Shown: positions 44,022 to 53,107, numbered from the stretch's first letter. The stretch: DNA of 64,000 bases from Streptomyces violaceusniger (GCA_005405945.1 BJHW01000002.1:310001-374000), one strand, 5' to 3'. The notes: generated by a model not told the origin, from the sequence alone. Program-made: numbers and translations.

Positions 44022-44498
44022 TCAGCGCACATGCCCGTACCAGACCTTCTTGGTCCAGATCCGCTCCAGCCGCACCACCTCGCCGGTCTTGGGGGCGTGC
44101 CAGACGCGGCCGCCGCCCGCGTACACCCCGACGTGGTACACCCCGCTCGCGGAGTGGAAGAACACCAGGTCCCCGCCCTTGCGGGAGGCGGCCTTGATGT
44201 GGCGGGTGCGGTTGTACTGGGCGGCCGCGGTGCGTGGCAGCCGCTTCCCGGCCCGCTTGTAGGCGTACTGCGTCAGCCCGGAGCAGTCGAAGCGCTTCGG
44301 CCCCGCAGCGCCGTACTTGTACGGTGCGCCCTTCTTGGAGGCCGCGATCCGCAGCGCCTTGGCGGCGACGGTCGCGGCCTCGGCCTCCGGTGGACTGCCC
44401 GGCGTCGCCACGGTGCCGCCGACGGCGGCGACGGTGAGGGCGGAGACGGCGCTCGCTCGGGAGAACATCCTGGGGATACGTATGTGCGCAGCCATCAC
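44022..44498 (-). CDS. NlpC/P60-family cell-wall hydrolase
   Basis: A secreted 158-residue peptidase. The signal peptide spans residues about 1-42 (hydrophobic AVSALTVAAVGG, Ala-rich cleavage region). The NlpC/P60 catalytic domain has Cys in KRFDCSGLTQYAY, His in YHVGVYAGGG and a third polar residue in VWHAPKTG. It would cut D-Glu/DAP-type bonds in peptidoglycan. No separate wall-binding domain is present. Start: GTG 44498 or ATG 44495. A GC hairpin lies 20 bp upstream. Confidence 0.92.
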   Translation of the reverse strand: MMAAHIRIPRMFSRASAVSALTVAAVGGTVATPGSPPEAEAATVAAKALRIAASKKGAPYKYGAAGPKRFDCSGLTQYAYKRAGKRLPRTAAAQYNRTRHIKAASRKGGDLVFFHSASGVYHVGVYAGGGRVWHAPKTGEVVRLERIWTKKVWYGHVR

Positions 44499-44994
44499 AC
44501 GGAACCCTTCGTGAGCCGACCCCGCCCCGGTGCGGTGGCGGGGTCCTGTCGTCTCCAGGGATGGTCACGCAGGCGCGGCGCCGGTTCCGACTCGAGAGGG
44601 CGCGGTGTGACGGTGGTCACTGTGGGGCCGTTCGGGTGGTGCCGAGCGCTCCGTCCCACGGCGATGATCTGCCCGAACGGCCGTGCTACGGCGTGGTGGG
44701 GCGGGCGGGGCCACGGACCCGGGGCGGTCGCGGGGCGCAAGCCGATCCCGCCCGGAGCGACGGAATCCCGCTCCGCCGTTCGGGTGACGGCCCCGCGCGA
44801 CGGTGACGGGCTCGCGCCCCTCCGACGGCCCCCGCGCTCCCCCGACCGCGCCGCGGAGCCGGCCCCGGACGGCCGCCCGGCGCCAAGAACAAACACCGGG
44901 CACCCCCGCTACGACGTCGGCAAGACCGTCAAACGCCCCGAGACCCTCAAGGCCATCGGCAAGCCCGGAAGATCTTGGTAGATAAAGAACAAGC
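44499..44994. other. 496-bp gene-poor gap with two inverted repeats
   Basis: Upstream of the NlpC/P60 gene, 44518-44545 holds perfect 9-bp arms (gaccccgcc / ggcggggtc), and 44626-44636 pairs perfectly with 44672-44682 over 11 bp (ggccgttcggg / cccgaacggcc). I looked for a c-di-AMP (ydaO-type) riboswitch, which often precedes such wall hydrolases in Streptomyces, and did not find its conserved core. A plus-strand tail ending in stop TAG near 44981 (GHPRYDVGKTVKRPETLK) has coding-like codons but no convincing upstream gene. Confidence 0.5.
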
Positions 44995-45312
44995 TCAGGC
45001 CCGCAGCGCCGGGGGCAGCGTGACGCGCTCCGCGCGCCGCTCACCGTCCAGCACCCGCAGCGCCCGGGCCAGGGTCGCGGTGTGCAGCTCGCTCTCCCCG
45101 CGCTCATGCATCAGCGTCAGCGCGTCCCGCAGCGCGGTGGCCTTTCCCACCAGCGCCTGGGCGGCCCGCAGACTGGCGTAGGTGTCACGGCCACGCGCCG
45201 GGTTGATCCGGCCCAGCAGATCGACCACCTCCAGATAGCCGTCGATCATGTTCCCCTCCGCGCGGGTGAGGGCGGGCAGCGGGGGCAGCTCCGGTGGCAG
45301 CACCGCGCTCAC
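44995..45312 (-). CDS. Hypothetical protein coupled to clpP
   Basis: A 105-residue, mainly helical protein (ALTRAEGNMIDGYLEVVDLLG; ASLRAAQALVGKATALRDAL) with no signal peptide or membrane segment. Its GTG start at 45312 overlaps the clpP stop as GTGA, so it is translated with ClpP. Function unknown; a role linked to the protease, such as an adaptor, is only a guess from coupling. Confidence 0.75.
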   Translation of the reverse strand: MSAVLPPELPPLPALTRAEGNMIDGYLEVVDLLGRINPARGRDTYASLRAAQALVGKATALRDALTLMHERGESELHTATLARALRVLDGERRAERVTLPPALRA

Positions 45313-45944
45313 CTCGTCCGCGGCGGCGGGCCCGGCCGCTTACGGCTCCGGGTGACCTCGTCCACCAGCCCGTAGGCCATCGCGCCCTCGGCGTCGAAGA
45401 TCTTGTCGCGGTCGATATCGGCCCGGATCCGCTCGGCGCTCTGGCCGGTGTGCCGCACCAGCATCTCCTCGAGCATCGCCTGGGTGCGCCACAGCTCATG
45501 GGCCTGGATCTCCAGATCCGAGGTGGTGCCCTCGACCGGCTCGCCGAACGCGGCCTGGTGGATGAGGATCCGCGCGCCCGGCAGGGCCAGGCGCTTGCCC
45601 GGGGTGCCGGCGGCCAGCAGCACGGCGGCCGCCGAGGCGGCCTGGCCCAGGCAGACCGTCTCGATGTCGCAGGAGACGAAGTGCATGGTGTCGTAGACCG
45701 CCGTCATGGCCCCGAACGAGCCGCCTGGTGAGTTGATGTAGAGCGAGATGTCCTGGTCGGGCGCGGCGTGCTCGAGATGGATCAGCTGCGCGATCACATC
45801 GTTGGCGGCGGTGTCGTCGATCGGGGTGCCGAGGAAGACGATGCGCTCGGAGAGCAGCTTGGCGTACGGGTCCATGGTGTGCGTCCCCGCACCGGTGCGC
45901 TCGGTGAACTCGGGCAGGACATAGCGCGCGGTCGGTCGTTCCAT
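45309..45944 (-). CDS. ATP-dependent Clp protease proteolytic subunit paralogue
   Basis: A 211-residue ClpP. The catalytic Ser is in GQAASAAAVLLA, His in ILIHQAAFG and Asp in IDRDKIFDAEGAMAYGLVDEV; SLYINSPGGS is the substrate-strand motif. The sequence keeps the triad, so it should be active. Streptomyces encode several ClpPs and this is not assignable to a numbered paralogue from sequence alone. No ClpX/ClpC is adjacent. It is divergent from a Phd/YefM antitoxin gene with a palindromic operator between them. Confidence 0.92.
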   Translation of the reverse strand: MERPTARYVLPEFTERTGAGTHTMDPYAKLLSERIVFLGTPIDDTAANDVIAQLIHLEHAAPDQDISLYINSPGGSFGAMTAVYDTMHFVSCDIETVCLGQAASAAAVLLAAGTPGKRLALPGARILIHQAAFGEPVEGTTSDLEIQAHELWRTQAMLEEMLVRHTGQSAERIRADIDRDKIFDAEGAMAYGLVDEVTRSRKRPGPPPRTR

Positions 45945-45992
45945 CGCGTCACCTCTCGGCGTCGTCGTTCGCGGTGTCGTTGGCTCCGTAAA

Positions 45993-46009
45993 AAATGTAC
46001 AGGACGTAC
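45993..46009. promoter_or_regulatory. Palindrome between clpP and phd-like gene
   Basis: ATGTAC and GTACAT are perfect 6-bp inverted half sites with 5 bp between. The TGTAC/GTACA content is like the TGTACA core bound by YefM-type antitoxins. It lies 20 bp before the antitoxin ATG at 46029 and about 49 bp before the clpP start, so one repressor could control both. Confidence 0.5.
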
Positions 46010-46028
46010 ATCCCGATATGATGGGAGC

Positions 46029-46331
46029 ATGGCTTACGAGATTCCGGTGACGCAAGCCCGTGCAGAGCTCGCGGAGCTGATCAACCGCGTGGTGTACGGC
46101 GGCGAGAGGGTGGTCGTCACGCGCCACGGGAAGCCGCTTGTCGCCCTGGTCTCCGCTGCGGACCTGCGGCGACTCGAGGAGATCGAGACGGGCGCGGAGG
46201 AGCAGGTGATCAGCACCGTGTCGTCGATGCGCCCCACCTCGTCCGCTCCGGGTGAACGGGGGCGCTTCGGCATCGCGGCGGAACACCGCGGCCCGGACGC
46301 CGGGGATCGGCGTCCGGGCCGCGAGGAGTGA
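46029..46331 (+). CDS. Phd/YefM-type antitoxin (orphan)
   Basis: A 100-residue antitoxin. The Phd/YefM fold is visible in the first 60 residues (EIPVTQARAELAELINRVVY; GERVVVTRHGKPLVALVSA). The last 40 residues are acidic/Pro-rich and probably the disordered toxin-neutralising tail. No RelE/YoeB or Doc toxin gene follows: the next gene is on the other strand. It may be a stand-alone regulator. The start is preceded by a TGGGAG ribosome site. Confidence 0.87.
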   Translation: MAYEIPVTQARAELAELINRVVYGGERVVVTRHGKPLVALVSAADLRRLEEIETGAEEQVISTVSSMRPTSSAPGERGRFGIAAEHRGPDAGDRRPGREE

Positions 46332-46379
46332 CGGACGGGACCGGACCGGCTCGGCGCCGGTCCGGTGCGGGGGCGCTCG

Positions 46380-47333
46380 TCAGGAGCTGAGCGTCCAGAT
46401 CGCGTTGGCGATGGCGTCGGTGTTCAGGTCCAGCGCCTTGTCGTCGATGTTCGACGTCTTGTCGCACGCGGAGTGGTAGCACGGGTCGAACGCCTCGCCC
46501 GCCTTGCCGCCCCACTGGTCGGCCTGCTCCTGGCTCATGGTGGCCTCGGCGCCGGTGAACAGACCGCCGACCCGCACGCCCGCGTCCTTGAACGGGGCGT
46601 GGTCCGAGCGGCCGTCGCCCTCGGTCTCCGGCTCGGTCGTGATGTTCTTCGCCGCGTACCAGTCCTTGAAGACCTTCTCCAGCTCGGGGTCGTCGTCATA
46701 GACGAAGTAGCCCGGGTTGGGGGAGCCGAGCATGTCGAAGTTGAGGTAGGAGTCGATCTTCGACTGCTCGTCGGCGGCCAGGCTGTCGACATAGTGCGTC
46801 GACCCGACCATGCCGTCCTCCTCATCGCCCCACCAGGCGAACCGCAGGTGCTTGGCGGGCTGGAGGTCGGCCTTGGCCACGGCCAGCGCGACCTCGAGGA
46901 TCGCGGCCGAGCCGGAACCGTTGTCGTTGATGCCGGGGCCGGCCTCGACCGAGTCGAGATGGGAACCGGCCATGACGACCTTGTCGTCGGCGCCGCCCTT
47001 CCAGTCGGCGATGAGGTTGTAGCCCTTCTTGCCGCCGGAGGTGAACTCCTGGACCGAGGTGGTGAATCCGGCCTCGTCCAGCTTGCCCTTGATGAAGTCC
47101 AGGGACTTCTGGTAGCCGGGCTCGCCATGGGCGCGGTTGCCGCCGTTGGCGTCCGCGATGGACTGCAGCTCGCCCAGATCGGCCTTGACGGCCGCGACGT
47201 CCACGTCGGGGGCGGCGGCCTTGGCGCTGACGGTGGCCTCGGCGCCGGAGGCGCCGCTCAGCAGGGCCGCGGCGAGCGCGGCACCGGTTGCCGCCGCGAG
47301 GCTTCCGCGGCGAATTGACGCTATTCGCTTCAC
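46380..47333 (-). CDS. Secreted M28-family zinc aminopeptidase
   Basis: A 317-residue secreted enzyme of the Streptomyces griseus aminopeptidase type. The signal peptide covers residues about 1-32 (KRIASIRRG then an Ala/Leu-rich core). Two-zinc ligands are visible: His in GSHLDSV, Asp in INDNGSGSAA, Glu-Glu in WGDEEDGMVG, Asp in NFDMLGSPN and His in RSDHAPF. It removes N-terminal hydrophobic residues from peptides; the substrate range is inferred. A GTG start at 47333 is preferred over an upstream ATG in a non-conserved region. Confidence 0.93.
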   Translation of the reverse strand: MKRIASIRRGSLAAATGAALAAALLSGASGAEATVSAKAAAPDVDVAAVKADLGELQSIADANGGNRAHGEPGYQKSLDFIKGKLDEAGFTTSVQEFTSGGKKGYNLIADWKGGADDKVVMAGSHLDSVEAGPGINDNGSGSAAILEVALAVAKADLQPAKHLRFAWWGDEEDGMVGSTHYVDSLAADEQSKIDSYLNFDMLGSPNPGYFVYDDDPELEKVFKDWYAAKNITTEPETEGDGRSDHAPFKDAGVRVGGLFTGAEATMSQEQADQWGGKAGEAFDPCYHSACDKTSNIDDKALDLNTDAIANAIWTLSS

Positions 47334-47519
47334 AGTTGGGCTCCGTTGTGATGTGGGGGGTTGGAGCGGAGCAGGTGAATCATGGTGTTGCGGTGATGAG
47401 AATCGGGGCTGTGCGGTGGGGCCGTCAAGTGCGATAGCCGGACGTACGGGTCCGCCGAGCGGATGTCGGGCGGTGGCCGAGGGGGGTGCGTAGACGTGGC
47501 GGTGGCTCACGAGACCGTC

Positions 47520-47560
47520 TTGACCAGCGTCGATCTGATTGATCAGGGTTGCATGGTCAA
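47520..47560. promoter_or_regulatory. Nested palindrome between M28 gene and urease operon
   Basis: TTGACCA at 47520-47526 and TGGTCAA at 47554-47560 are perfect inverted arms. Centred in the same place is CTGATTGATCAG (47535-47546). The 403-bp gap (47334-47736) also holds two copies of atatcagggcttccgtggg at about 47675-47712. It is otherwise empty. An operator for the urease operon or for the divergent peptidase gene is a reasonable reading. Confidence 0.45.
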
Positions 47561-47736
47561 TGGCTCAGTTAACGCCGCCGAAATGCTGCGGAACTAGCCT
47601 GCGAAAGCCGGACGCGCGTCGCCCCGGACCGTGCGGAGCGGGTGGTTTCCGCCGGATCGGGGATTCCGTGGAATATCAGGGCTTCCGTGGGATATCAGGG
47701 CTTCCGTGGGATGAGGGCGAGAATGAGGTGGGAAGC

Positions 47737-48039
<303 letters not shown>

Positions 48040-48052
48040 CAGGGGCCTGCCC

Positions 48053-48358
48053 ATGATCCCCGGAGAGATCCTGTACGCCGATGAGCCGGTGCCCCTCAAC
48101 GAGGGGCGGCCCGTCACCCGTCTCACCGTGCTCAACGCCGCGGACCGCCCCGTCCAGGTCGGCTCCCACTACCACTTCGCCGAGGCCAACCCCGGCCTCG
48201 ACTTCGACCGCGCCGCCGCTCGCGGCAAGCGGCTGAACATCGCCGCGGGCACCGCCGTGCGCTTCGAACCGGGCATCCCCGTGGAGGTCGACCTGATCCC
48301 GATCGCGGGGGAGCGGATCGTGCCGGGGCTGCGCGGGGAGACGGGAGGGCGGTTGTGA
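48053..48358 (+). CDS. ureB: Urease subunit beta
   Basis: The 101-residue beta subunit, MIPGEILYADEPVPL onward, with VGSHYHFAEANPGLDFDR and GTAVRFEPG, all typical. It is 13 bp after ureA. The following 108-bp spacer (48359-48466) contains a doubled gaggccgccgggcgg unit and the ribosome site of ureC (GAAAGGTG). Confidence 0.96.
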   Translation: MIPGEILYADEPVPLNEGRPVTRLTVLNAADRPVQVGSHYHFAEANPGLDFDRAAARGKRLNIAAGTAVRFEPGIPVEVDLIPIAGERIVPGLRGETGGRL

Positions 48359-48466
48359 GCGTCGCACGCGAGGCCGCCGGGCGGGACATCGAGGCCGCCG
48401 GGCGGCACATGGACGACGGGGTGCGCTGTCGCCTCGCGGGCGGAGAAACGAACGGAAAGGTGCGGC

Positions 48467-50191
48467 ATGACCGCTGAGCTGAACCGCGCGGCGTACGCCG
48501 ATCTCTTCGGCCCCACCACCGGGGACCGTATCCGGCTCGCCGACACCGACCTCTTCATCGAGATCGAGGAGGACCGCGCCGGTGGGCCCGGCCGGGCCGG
48601 GGACGAGGCGGTCTTCGGCGGCGGCAAGGTGATCCGCGAATCCATGGGCCAGTCCCGCGCCACCCGCGCCGAGGGCGCCCCCGACACCGTGATCACCGGC
48701 GCCGTCGTGCTCGACCACTGGGGCGTCGTCAAGGCGGATATCGGCCTACGAGACGGCCGTATCACCGGGATCGGCAAGGCCGGGAACCCCGACACCATGG
48801 ACGGCGTCCACCCCGACCTCGTCATCGGGCCCGAGACCGAGGTCATCGCGGGCAACGGCAGGATCCTCACCGCGGGCGCCATCGACGCCCATGTCCACTT
48901 CATCTCCCCGACCCTCGTCGACCAGGCGCTCTGCTCCGGGATCACCACCCTCGTCGGCGGCGGCACCGGACCCGCCGAGGGCACCAAGGCCACCACCATC
49001 ACCCCCGGCCCCTGGCACCTCGCCCGGATGTTCGAGGCGCTGGAGGGGTTTCCGGTCAACATCGGGCTGCTCGGCAAGGGCAACACCGTCTCGCGCGAGG
49101 CGATGTGGTCCCAACTGCGCGGCGGAGCGCTCGGATTCAAGATCCATGAGGACTGGGGGGCGACTCCCGCCGCCATCGACGCCTGCCTCGGCGTCTGCGA
49201 GGAGAGCGGCGCCCAGCTCGCCATCCACACCGACACCCTCAACGAGGCGGGATTCGTCGGCGACACCCTCGCCGCCATCGCCGGGCGCACCCTCCACGCG
49301 TATCACACCGAGGGCGCGGGCGGCGGGCACGCACCCGACATCATCACCGTGGTCTCCCAGCCGAACGTCCTGCCCAGCTCCACCAATCCGACCCGCCCGC
49401 ACACCGTCAACACCGTCGAGGAGCACCTCGACATGCTGATGGTCTGCCACCACCTCAACCCGGCCGTCCCCGAGGACCTCGCCTTCGCCGAATCCCGCAT
49501 CCGGCCCAGCACCATCGCCGCCGAGGATGTGCTGCACGACCTCGGCGCGATCTCGATCATCTCCTCGGACTCCCAGGCCATGGGGCGGATCGGCGAGGTG
49601 GTGCTGCGCACCTGGCAGACCGCGCATGTGATGAAGCGACGGCGCGGGGCGTTGGCCGGGGATGGCCGCGCCGACAACCACCGGGCGCGTCGCTATGTCG
49701 CCAAATACACCATCAACCCGGCGGTGGCCCAGGGCCTCGACGATGAGATCGGCTCGGTGGAGCCCGGGAAGCTGGCCGACCTGGTGCTGTGGGACCCCGC
49801 GTTCTTCGGCGTCAAACCGCAGCTGGTGATCAAGGGCGGCCAGATCGCCTACGCGCAGATGGGCGACGCCAACGCCTCCATCCCGACCCCGCAGCCGGTG
49901 CTGCCGCGCCCCATGTTCGGCGCGCTCGGCCGCGCGGCGGCCGCGGGCTCGGTCAACTTCGTGACCCAGGCCGCGTTGGACGACGGCCTGGTGGACCGGC
50001 TGGACCTCCGCAAGCGGTTCGCCGCGATCCGCGGCACGCGGGGGGTGACCAAGGCGGACATGCGGGAGAACGACGCCCTGCCGCGGGTCGAGGTCGACCC
50101 CGATACGTTCACCGTGACGATCGACGGCGAGCCCGTGGAACCGGCTCCGGCGACGGAACTTCCCATGGCCCAGCGGTACTTCCTCTTCTGA
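48467..50191 (+). CDS. ureC: Urease subunit alpha
   Basis: The catalytic 574-residue subunit. Nickel ligands and active-site residues are visible: HxH in DAHVHF, the carbamylated Lys in GALGFKIHEDWGATP, and the flap region MLMVCHHLN with its Cys and His. The N-terminal YADLFGPTTGDRIRLADT and the C-terminal AQRYFLF are as expected. Length is normal and the frame intact. Confidence 0.97.
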   Translation: MTAELNRAAYADLFGPTTGDRIRLADTDLFIEIEEDRAGGPGRAGDEAVFGGGKVIRESMGQSRATRAEGAPDTVITGAVVLDHWGVVKADIGLRDGRITGIGKAGNPDTMDGVHPDLVIGPETEVIAGNGRILTAGAIDAHVHFISPTLVDQALCSGITTLVGGGTGPAEGTKATTITPGPWHLARMFEALEGFPVNIGLLGKGNTVSREAMWSQLRGGALGFKIHEDWGATPAAIDACLGVCEESGAQLAIHTDTLNEAGFVGDTLAAIAGRTLHAYHTEGAGGGHAPDIITVVSQPNVLPSSTNPTRPHTVNTVEEHLDMLMVCHHLNPAVPEDLAFAESRIRPSTIAAEDVLHDLGAISIISSDSQAMGRIGEVVLRTWQTAHVMKRRRGALAGDGRADNHRARRYVAKYTINPAVAQGLDDEIGSVEPGKLADLVLWDPAFFGVKPQLVIKGGQIAYAQMGDANASIPTPQPVLPRPMFGALGRAAAAGSVNFVTQAALDDGLVDRLDLRKRFAAIRGTRGVTKADMRENDALPRVEVDPDTFTVTIDGEPVEPAPATELPMAQRYFLF

Positions 50192-50201
50192 CCGGACCGG
50201 C

Positions 50202-50624
50202 CATCATGCCCACGAACGAGACCCCGCCAACTCCTGGGGACGCCCACGGTCCGGCCGCGGGTGGCCTGCCGGTGGACCTTCCCCACCCCGCCCCTTCCCA
50301 CAACCAAGGGGCTCCACCCCTACACCCCCGGTGCCTCGTCAGCGGACGTGCCGGACCGGCCCCGCGAACGGTCGCCCGGGGGCGGAGCCTCTGGTGAAGT
50401 CCGGGGTGAAGCCCCTGGTGGGGTCGCCGCTCTCGTTCCCCGGGCCCCGGGTGCGTCGTCGCCGGGTGGGCTGGATCGGGTCCGTTCGGTGACGGAAGAG
50501 ACGCTTTCCGGCGGGGTCCGGGGCGATGGCCCCGGTGGGGCCGACGTTCCCGCCCACCCCGGTACGCCGTCATCGGGCGGACCAGGTCGGGCTCGTTCAG
50601 GGGCGGAGGACGTGGCTGTAGGGC
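50202..50624. other. 423-bp repeat-rich spacer between ureC and ureF
   Basis: The spacer carries a partial copy of the dispersed repeat (50281-50330) and iterated gggcggagcc...ggtggggtcgccg units at about 50381-50430 and 50647-50682, the second inside the first codons of the ureF frame. One plus frame stays open from 50261 to 50773, but its product is low complexity and shifts out of the ureF frame. I see no gene in it. Such a spacer is unusual inside a urease operon. Confidence 0.6.
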
Positions 50625-51341
50625 GTGCGGTGGGGGCCTCGCAACGGGGCCCGGGGGCGGAGCCCCGGTGGGGTCGCCGCGTTGCTCGTGCTCGCCGATG
50701 GGCGGTTTCCCGCCGGAGGCCATGCGCATTCCGGCGGGGCCGAGGCCGCCGTCGCGGCGGGTCGGATCCATGACGCGGCCTCCCTGGAAGCGTTCTGCCG
50801 GGGCCGGTTGCACACCGCTGGGCTCACCGCGGCCGGGCTCGCCGCCGCGGCCGCCGCCGGGCTCGATCCGCTCGCGCTGGACGACGCCGCGGACGCCCGT
50901 ACCCCCAGCCCCGCGCTGCGGGGCACCGCCCGGCGGCTCGGTCGCCAGCTGATGCGCGCCGCCCGCGCCACCTGGCCCTCGCCCGAGCTGGACGCCCTGG
51001 CCGCCGCCCGGCCGCGCGGGGCGCATCAGCCCGTGGTGCTCGGACTCACCGCGCGCGCCGCCGCGCTGGGCCCGCCGGACGCCGCGTACGCCGCCGGGTA
51101 CGAGGCGGTGAGCGGGCCCGCGACCGCCGCCGTACGGCTGCTGAGTCTGGATCCCTTCGACGCCACCGCCGTCCTCGCCCGCCTCGCCCCCGAGCTGGAC
51201 CAGGTCGCGGCGCGGGCCGCCGACGCGGCGCGGCGGGCCCTCGACGAGGGCCCGGGCGCGCTGCCCGCCGCCTCCGCACCGCTGCTCGACATCGCCGCCG
51301 AACAGCACGCCACCTGGTCCGTACGCCTCTTCGCCTCGTAA
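50625..51341 (+). CDS. ureF: Urease accessory protein UreF (start uncertain)
   Basis: UreF helps load nickel into urease with UreD and UreG. The conserved opening LLVLADGRFPAGGHAHSGGAEAA and later AHQPVVLGLTARAA are present. Before LLVLADG the frame runs through repeat sequence, so the true start could be the TTG at 50682 or GTG at 50688 as well as GTG 50625; none has a good ribosome site. The repeat may have replaced the original start region. About 220 residues, normal for the family. Confidence 0.9.
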   Translation: MRWGPRNGARGRSPGGVAALLVLADGRFPAGGHAHSGGAEAAVAAGRIHDAASLEAFCRGRLHTAGLTAAGLAAAAAAGLDPLALDDAADARTPSPALRGTARRLGRQLMRAARATWPSPELDALAAARPRGAHQPVVLGLTARAAALGPPDAAYAAGYEAVSGPATAAVRLLSLDPFDATAVLARLAPELDQVAARAADAARRALDEGPGALPAASAPLLDIAAEQHATWSVRLFAS

Positions 51342-51391
51342 CCGGGCCCGCGCCGCCCCGCCCGCCCCTGTTGGAATTTCGGAGCCGTCTC

Positions 51392-52086
51392 ATGCATCTC
51401 GACCACGCGGACACCTACCCCCGCGCCACACCTACGGTGCCACCGGCCCCCACCGCCCCGACGGCACCCGCCGCGCGCTGCGCATCGGCCTCGGCGGGCC
51501 GGTGGGTTCGGGCAAGACCGCGACCGTCGCCGCGCTGTGCCGGGCGCTGCGCGACCAGCTCTCCCTCGCCGTGGTCACCAATGACATCTACACCCGGGAG
51601 GACGCCGAGTTCCTGCTGCGCAACGCCGTACTGCCGCCCGAGCGCATCACCGCCGTGGAGACCGGCGCCTGCCCGCACACCGCGATCCGGGACGACATCT
51701 CGGCCAACCTGGAGGCGGTCGAGGAACTGGAGGAGGCCGTGGGCCCGCTCGATCTGATCCTGGTCGAGTCCGGTGGGGACAACCTCACCGCGACCTTCTC
51801 CAAGGGCCTGGTCGACGCGCAGGTGTTCGTCATCGACGTCGCGGGCGGCGACGACATCCCCCGCAAGGGCGGCCCCGGCGTGACCACTGCCGATCTGCTC
51901 GTGGTCAACAAGACGGACCTGGCCCCCTACGTCGGCTCGGACCTGGCGCGCATGGCCCGCGACGCCGAGGCCCAGCGCGGTGAACTACCCGTCGCCTTCA
52001 CCTCCCTGGTCGCCGAGGACGGCGTACGCCCCATAGCCGACTGGGTCCGCGCCCGCCTGGCCGCCTGGACGGCGGCCCCGGCATGA
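51392..52086 (+). CDS. ureG: Urease accessory GTPase UreG (frameshift near 51424-51427)
   Basis: UreG is the GTPase that drives nickel insertion. The P-loop GGPVGSGKTATV, ESGGDNLTATFS and VNKTDLAPYVG are diagnostic. The frame from the ATG at 51392 (MHLDHADTYPR) breaks within ten codons. One C added near 51424-51427 gives HTYGATGPHRPDGTRRALRI leading straight into the P-loop. A frame-intact start at 51502 would cut the P-loop and cannot be right. Several His in the N-terminus are usual for nickel handling. Confidence 0.93.
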
Positions 52087-53107
52087 CGCCCGCCCGGGAC
52101 GCCACCACGGCCGGGCCGGAGCGGCCGCCGGCGGGCGGTCCGGCCGGGACGAGTAGTGCATCGCCGTACCCCGCCCCGTGGATGCCCGGGCGCGCCCCGG
52201 AGCGGGACGCCGCGGGGACGCGGCGGGGCTCGGGCACTTCGGGTACGACGAGCACTTCGGGTGCGGCGGGCATCTCGGGTGGGGCGGACACCTCAGCTGC
52301 GGCGTGTGCCTCGGGCGCGGCGGGCGCGGCGGGCACCCCACCCACACCAAACACCCCGGCACCGGCGTACGGGCCACCGCCCGTCTCGTCGCCGAGGCGG
52401 ACGGGCGCGGGGGCACCGCGTTGCCCGTGCTCGCCGGGGACGGGCCGCTCGCGCTGCGGCGTACCCGGGGCGTGGGTGGGGAGGCGTGTGTCACCGTGGT
52501 CGGGGCCATGAGCGCGCCCCTCGGCGGCGATCGGATCGCCCTCGAGGCGACCGTCGGGCCGGGCGCCCGGCTGCGCATCGGTTCCGCCGCGGCCACCATC
52601 GCCCTGCCCGGGCGGGCGGCCGGGCCCGCGCACTACGAGATCCGGCTGACCGTCGCCGACGGCGCGAGCCTGCACTGGCTGCCCGAGCCCCTGATCTCCG
52701 CCCGCGGCAGCCAACTGCTGATGACCACCCGGGTCGAACTCGCCCCCACCGCCCGCCTGGTGCTCCGCGAGGAGCAGATTCTGGGCCGGACCGGCGAACC
52801 CCCGGGCCATCTGACCAGCCGCCTCACCGTCCACCGCGCCGGGCGCCCGCTCCTCGACCAGGAGCTCGCCCACGGCCCCGGCGCCCCCGGCTGGGACGGC
52901 GGCGCGGTCCTCGGCGGCCATCGGGCGGTGGGCCAGCTGCTCGTGGTCGATCCGTCCTATGACGCTCGGCCCCTCGCCCCCCGCCGCCTCGCCGAGACCG
53001 CCGTCCTCACACCGCTGGCCGGCCCCGCCGCCCTCGCCACCGCCGTGGCCCCGGACGCCCTCCGCCTCCGCCGGGCCCTCGACGCGGCGATCGCCGCCGT
53101 GGGCTGA
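52083..53107 (+). CDS. ureD: Urease accessory protein UreD with repeat N-terminal extension (frameshift near 52352-52360)
   Basis: UreD scaffolds the apo-urease during activation. The family core begins at GVRATARLVAEADGRGGTALP and includes RLRIGSAAATIALPG and LHWLPEPLI. The likely start is the ATG at 52083, overlapping the ureG stop (ATGA). The first 90 or so residues then include a run of five 18-bp units (GTSGTT-like hexapeptides, DNA about 52228-52320). The frame shifts into the core after one C is restored at 52352-52360. Normal UreD lacks this extension. Confidence 0.88.

Noticed and set aside
44883..44984. Coding-like tail GHPRYDVGKTVKRPETLK on the plus strand
   Set aside because: Good codons, but the upstream part of the frame is not protein-like and no start is seen; kept only as a note in the gap entry.
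46029..46331. Complete toxin-antitoxin pair
   Set aside because: The Phd/YefM antitoxin is clear but no toxin frame follows before the convergent M28 gene.
50261..50773. Open plus-strand frame between ureC and ureF
   Set aside because: Product is Gly/Ala/Arg low complexity built on intergenic repeats, has no ribosome site and ends inside ureF in another frame.
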